Assembly: GCA_945873755.1 (NCBI GenBank) | Contig: CAMCEM010000015.1 | Coordinates: forward strand, 1-34,205 | Length of the DNA: 34,205 bases | Reading direction: 5' to 3' | Source of the DNA: Chitinophaga pinensis | Lineage (GTDB): Bacteria > Bacteroidota > Bacteroidia > UKL13-3 | Part shown: positions 33,105 through 34,205 of the stretch, piece after piece | Position numbering within the stretch: position 1 is the stretch's first letter | Layout of the letters: each line of letters opens with the position of its first letter | Translations under genes and position numbers: made by a program | The notes under the pieces: model-generated | What the model was told of the DNA's origin: nothing | The model's database searches: none | What the model saw: only the letters and a program-made list of their open reading frames with translations

Positions 33105-33812
33105 TTAATTTCCTAAAATAAATATTGTTGGCTTTTTATGCAAATCAGGTTTTAGTTTGGCCCATTCTTTTATTGGTTTGGTTTTTATTAATTCATCAGT
33201 TGCCGATATATTACATGCAATACACAATAATACATTGGCGTTACAATTTTTAACCAAATCATCAAATAGGTGGTTATTTCTATATGGTGTTTCCATAAAA
33301 ATTTGTGCTTGCTGTTTAGTTGTTAGCTCTCTTTCTAATTCTTTTATACGTTTTATTCGTAAACTTTTATCAATTGGTAAATAACCAGTAAATGCAAAAT
33401 TTTGACCACTAAAGCCACTTGCCATTAAAGCCATGAAAATAGAAGAAGAACCAGGTAAAGGAATTACTGAAATATTTTTTTGATGTGCCAAAGCTACTAA
33501 TTGAAAACCCGGGTCAGCAACACAAGGAAGTCCCGCATCGCTAATTATTCCCGCATCTTGGTTGTTTTCTAATGACTTTAATAAATGATGATAAGTTTTT
33601 GCTTCGGTATGTTCGTTTAATATAAAAATTTGTAACTCATTTTGTGGAGTTGCCAATTGTAATTTTTTTATTAAAGCCCTAGCTTCTTTTTCGCTTTCTA
33701 CTACAAAATTTTTTAAATGATGGGTCATTCGTTTCACCATTTCAGGTAAAAAATCGTTTTGGCAATCATTTGCCAAAAAATTGGGAATTAAGTATAATTT
33801 TCCGTGTTCCAT
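33105..33812 (-). CDS. Tetrapyrrole-methylase-fold SAM methyltransferase (RsmI-like, divergent)
   Basis: A 235-residue protein with the tetrapyrrole (corrin/porphyrin) methylase fold. I use ATG 33812, where the conserved start MEHGKLYLIPN begins; an in-frame start further upstream at 33869 would add 19 hydrophobic residues that I doubt. The GISDAGLPCVADPGFQLV segment and VIPLPGSSSIFMALMASGFS match the core of RsmI, which 2'-O-methylates C1402 of 16S rRNA. However, the N-terminal segment lacks the usual TPIGN-type start, and the protein is shorter than typical RsmI (about 280). It may be a paralogue with a different target. It is divergent from the foldase gene at 33921. Confidence 0.8.
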   Translation of the reverse strand: MEHGKLYLIPNFLANDCQNDFLPEMVKRMTHHLKNFVVESEKEARALIKKLQLATPQNELQIFILNEHTEAKTYHHLLKSLENNQDAGIISDAGLPCVADPGFQLVALAHQKNISVIPLPGSSSIFMALMASGFSGQNFAFTGYLPIDKSLRIKRIKELERELTTKQQAQIFMETPYRNNHLFDDLVKNCNANVLLCIACNISATDELIKTKPIKEWAKLKPDLHKKPTIFILGN

Positions 33813-33868
33813 TTTTATGCTATTTATGTAATTAATTGATAGTAATACAAGTGTAAAAATAAATAACA

Positions 33869-33900
33869 TTTGCCTTGTATGGTCAATGCGCTTATTTTTG
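33869..33900 (+). promoter_or_regulatory. Bacteroidota-type promoter of the PpiD-like gene
   Basis: TTTG (33869-33872), 20 nt, TATTTTTG (33893-33900), an exact match to TTTG, 19-21 nt, TAnnTTTG. The ATG is 20 nt downstream. Confidence 0.7.
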
Positions 33901-33920
33901 CCACTCTTTTAAAAAACCGT

Positions 33921-34205
33921 ATGGCAATATTAACCAAAATAAGAAATAGAAGTGGCATAGCAATAGGATTTGTTGGATTAGCCTTAGTATTATTCCTAGT
34001 ATCAGACGCTTTAAGTAGCGGTAACAGCATTTTTAATGCACAGTCAACAAACGTAGGAAGTGTTGATGGAGACGGAATAAGTTACAAGCAATTAGAATTA
34101 GAAATTGCAAAGCAAGAAGAAAATTACAAAGAACGTAACCAAGGGCAACCTTTAGACGATAATACAAAAAATCAAATTAGAGAACAATCGTGGAATGTAT
34201 TGGTA
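33921..34205 (+). CDS. PpiD/SurA-type periplasmic foldase, 3' truncated by window edge
   Basis: Ninety-five codons are visible from ATG 33921 to the window end, with no stop. The start MAILTKIRNRSGIAIGFVGL then ALVLFLVSDALSSG is a single N-terminal membrane anchor, followed by a periplasmic segment with NVGSVDGDGISYKQLELEIA, the opening of a SurA N-terminal (SurA_N_3-like) chaperone domain. This is the layout of PpiD-like peptidyl-prolyl isomerases of Bacteroidota, anchored in the inner membrane and assisting folding of exported proteins. The PPIase domain lies beyond the window, so the enzymatic part is not seen. A strong promoter precedes it. Confidence 0.85.
   Translation, partial: MAILTKIRNRSGIAIGFVGLALVLFLVSDALSSGNSIFNAQSTNVGSVDGDGISYKQLELEIAKQEENYKERNQGQPLDDNTKNQIREQSWNVLV

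Overview
The window is an AT-rich, gene-dense chromosomal segment from a member of the Bacteroidota; nothing in it points to a genus. Four things support the phylum. There is a mutL followed by two rhomboid protease genes. Promoters fit the Bacteroidota pattern TTTG, 19-20 nt, TAnnTTTG (clearest at 7512-7542, 12920-12950, 22051-22082 and 33869-33900). Most starts lack an obvious Shine-Dalgarno sequence. Menaquinone genes menA and a short menE are present. No rRNA, tRNA, CRISPR array, insertion sequence or phage gene was found. Most genes are housekeeping, with small accessory patches between them.

Layout. 1-4714 (+): 3' part of a YtcJ-type amidohydrolase, mutL and two rhomboid proteases. 4806-7394 (-): asd and a ComM/YifB AAA+ ATPase. 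7512-8233 (+): a UPF0175 antitoxin gene with its own promoter and a broken DUF3368 toxin gene. 8262-12130 (-): a small SET-domain protein, an intergenic repeat cluster, then a tightly spaced run of subtilase, outer-membrane protein and menA. 12253-12351 (-): a fragment of a response regulator. 12481-16104 (-): ndk, a LysM/MltD-like protein that has lost its catalytic Glu, gatA and tatA. 16338-18394 (+): a fold-III PLP decarboxylase and a HAD phosphatase, converging on an esterase (18391-19032, -).

19217-19416 is a 200-bp palindrome-rich element in front of lysS (19564-21279, +). Next is a VapBC-like toxin-antitoxin operon (-), bracketed by two nearly identical 36-bp copies of a terminator hairpin and carrying a clear promoter with an overlapping operator-like inverted repeat. 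icd (-) follows. 23584-30956 (+): SDR oxidoreductase, ettA, a FemAB/GNAT-like protein coupled to a Rieske-like lipoprotein, kynU coupled to a GNAT gene, and pth coupled to menE. 31005-33812 (-): accD, class I fructose-bisphosphate aldolase and an RsmI-like methylase. The window ends in the first 95 codons of a PpiD/SurA-type foldase (+).

Functionally the genes cover mismatch repair, translation quality (lysS, gatA, pth, ettA), central metabolism (icd, aldolase, accD, asd), menaquinone synthesis and envelope processes. I did not find a multi-gene system that I could defend as new. The most informative oddities are the terminator-bracketed toxin-antitoxin island, the decayed DUF3368 toxin beside an intact antitoxin, the MltD-like protein with a mutated active site, the Rieske-like lipoprotein without histidine ligands, and the 200-bp palindromic element.
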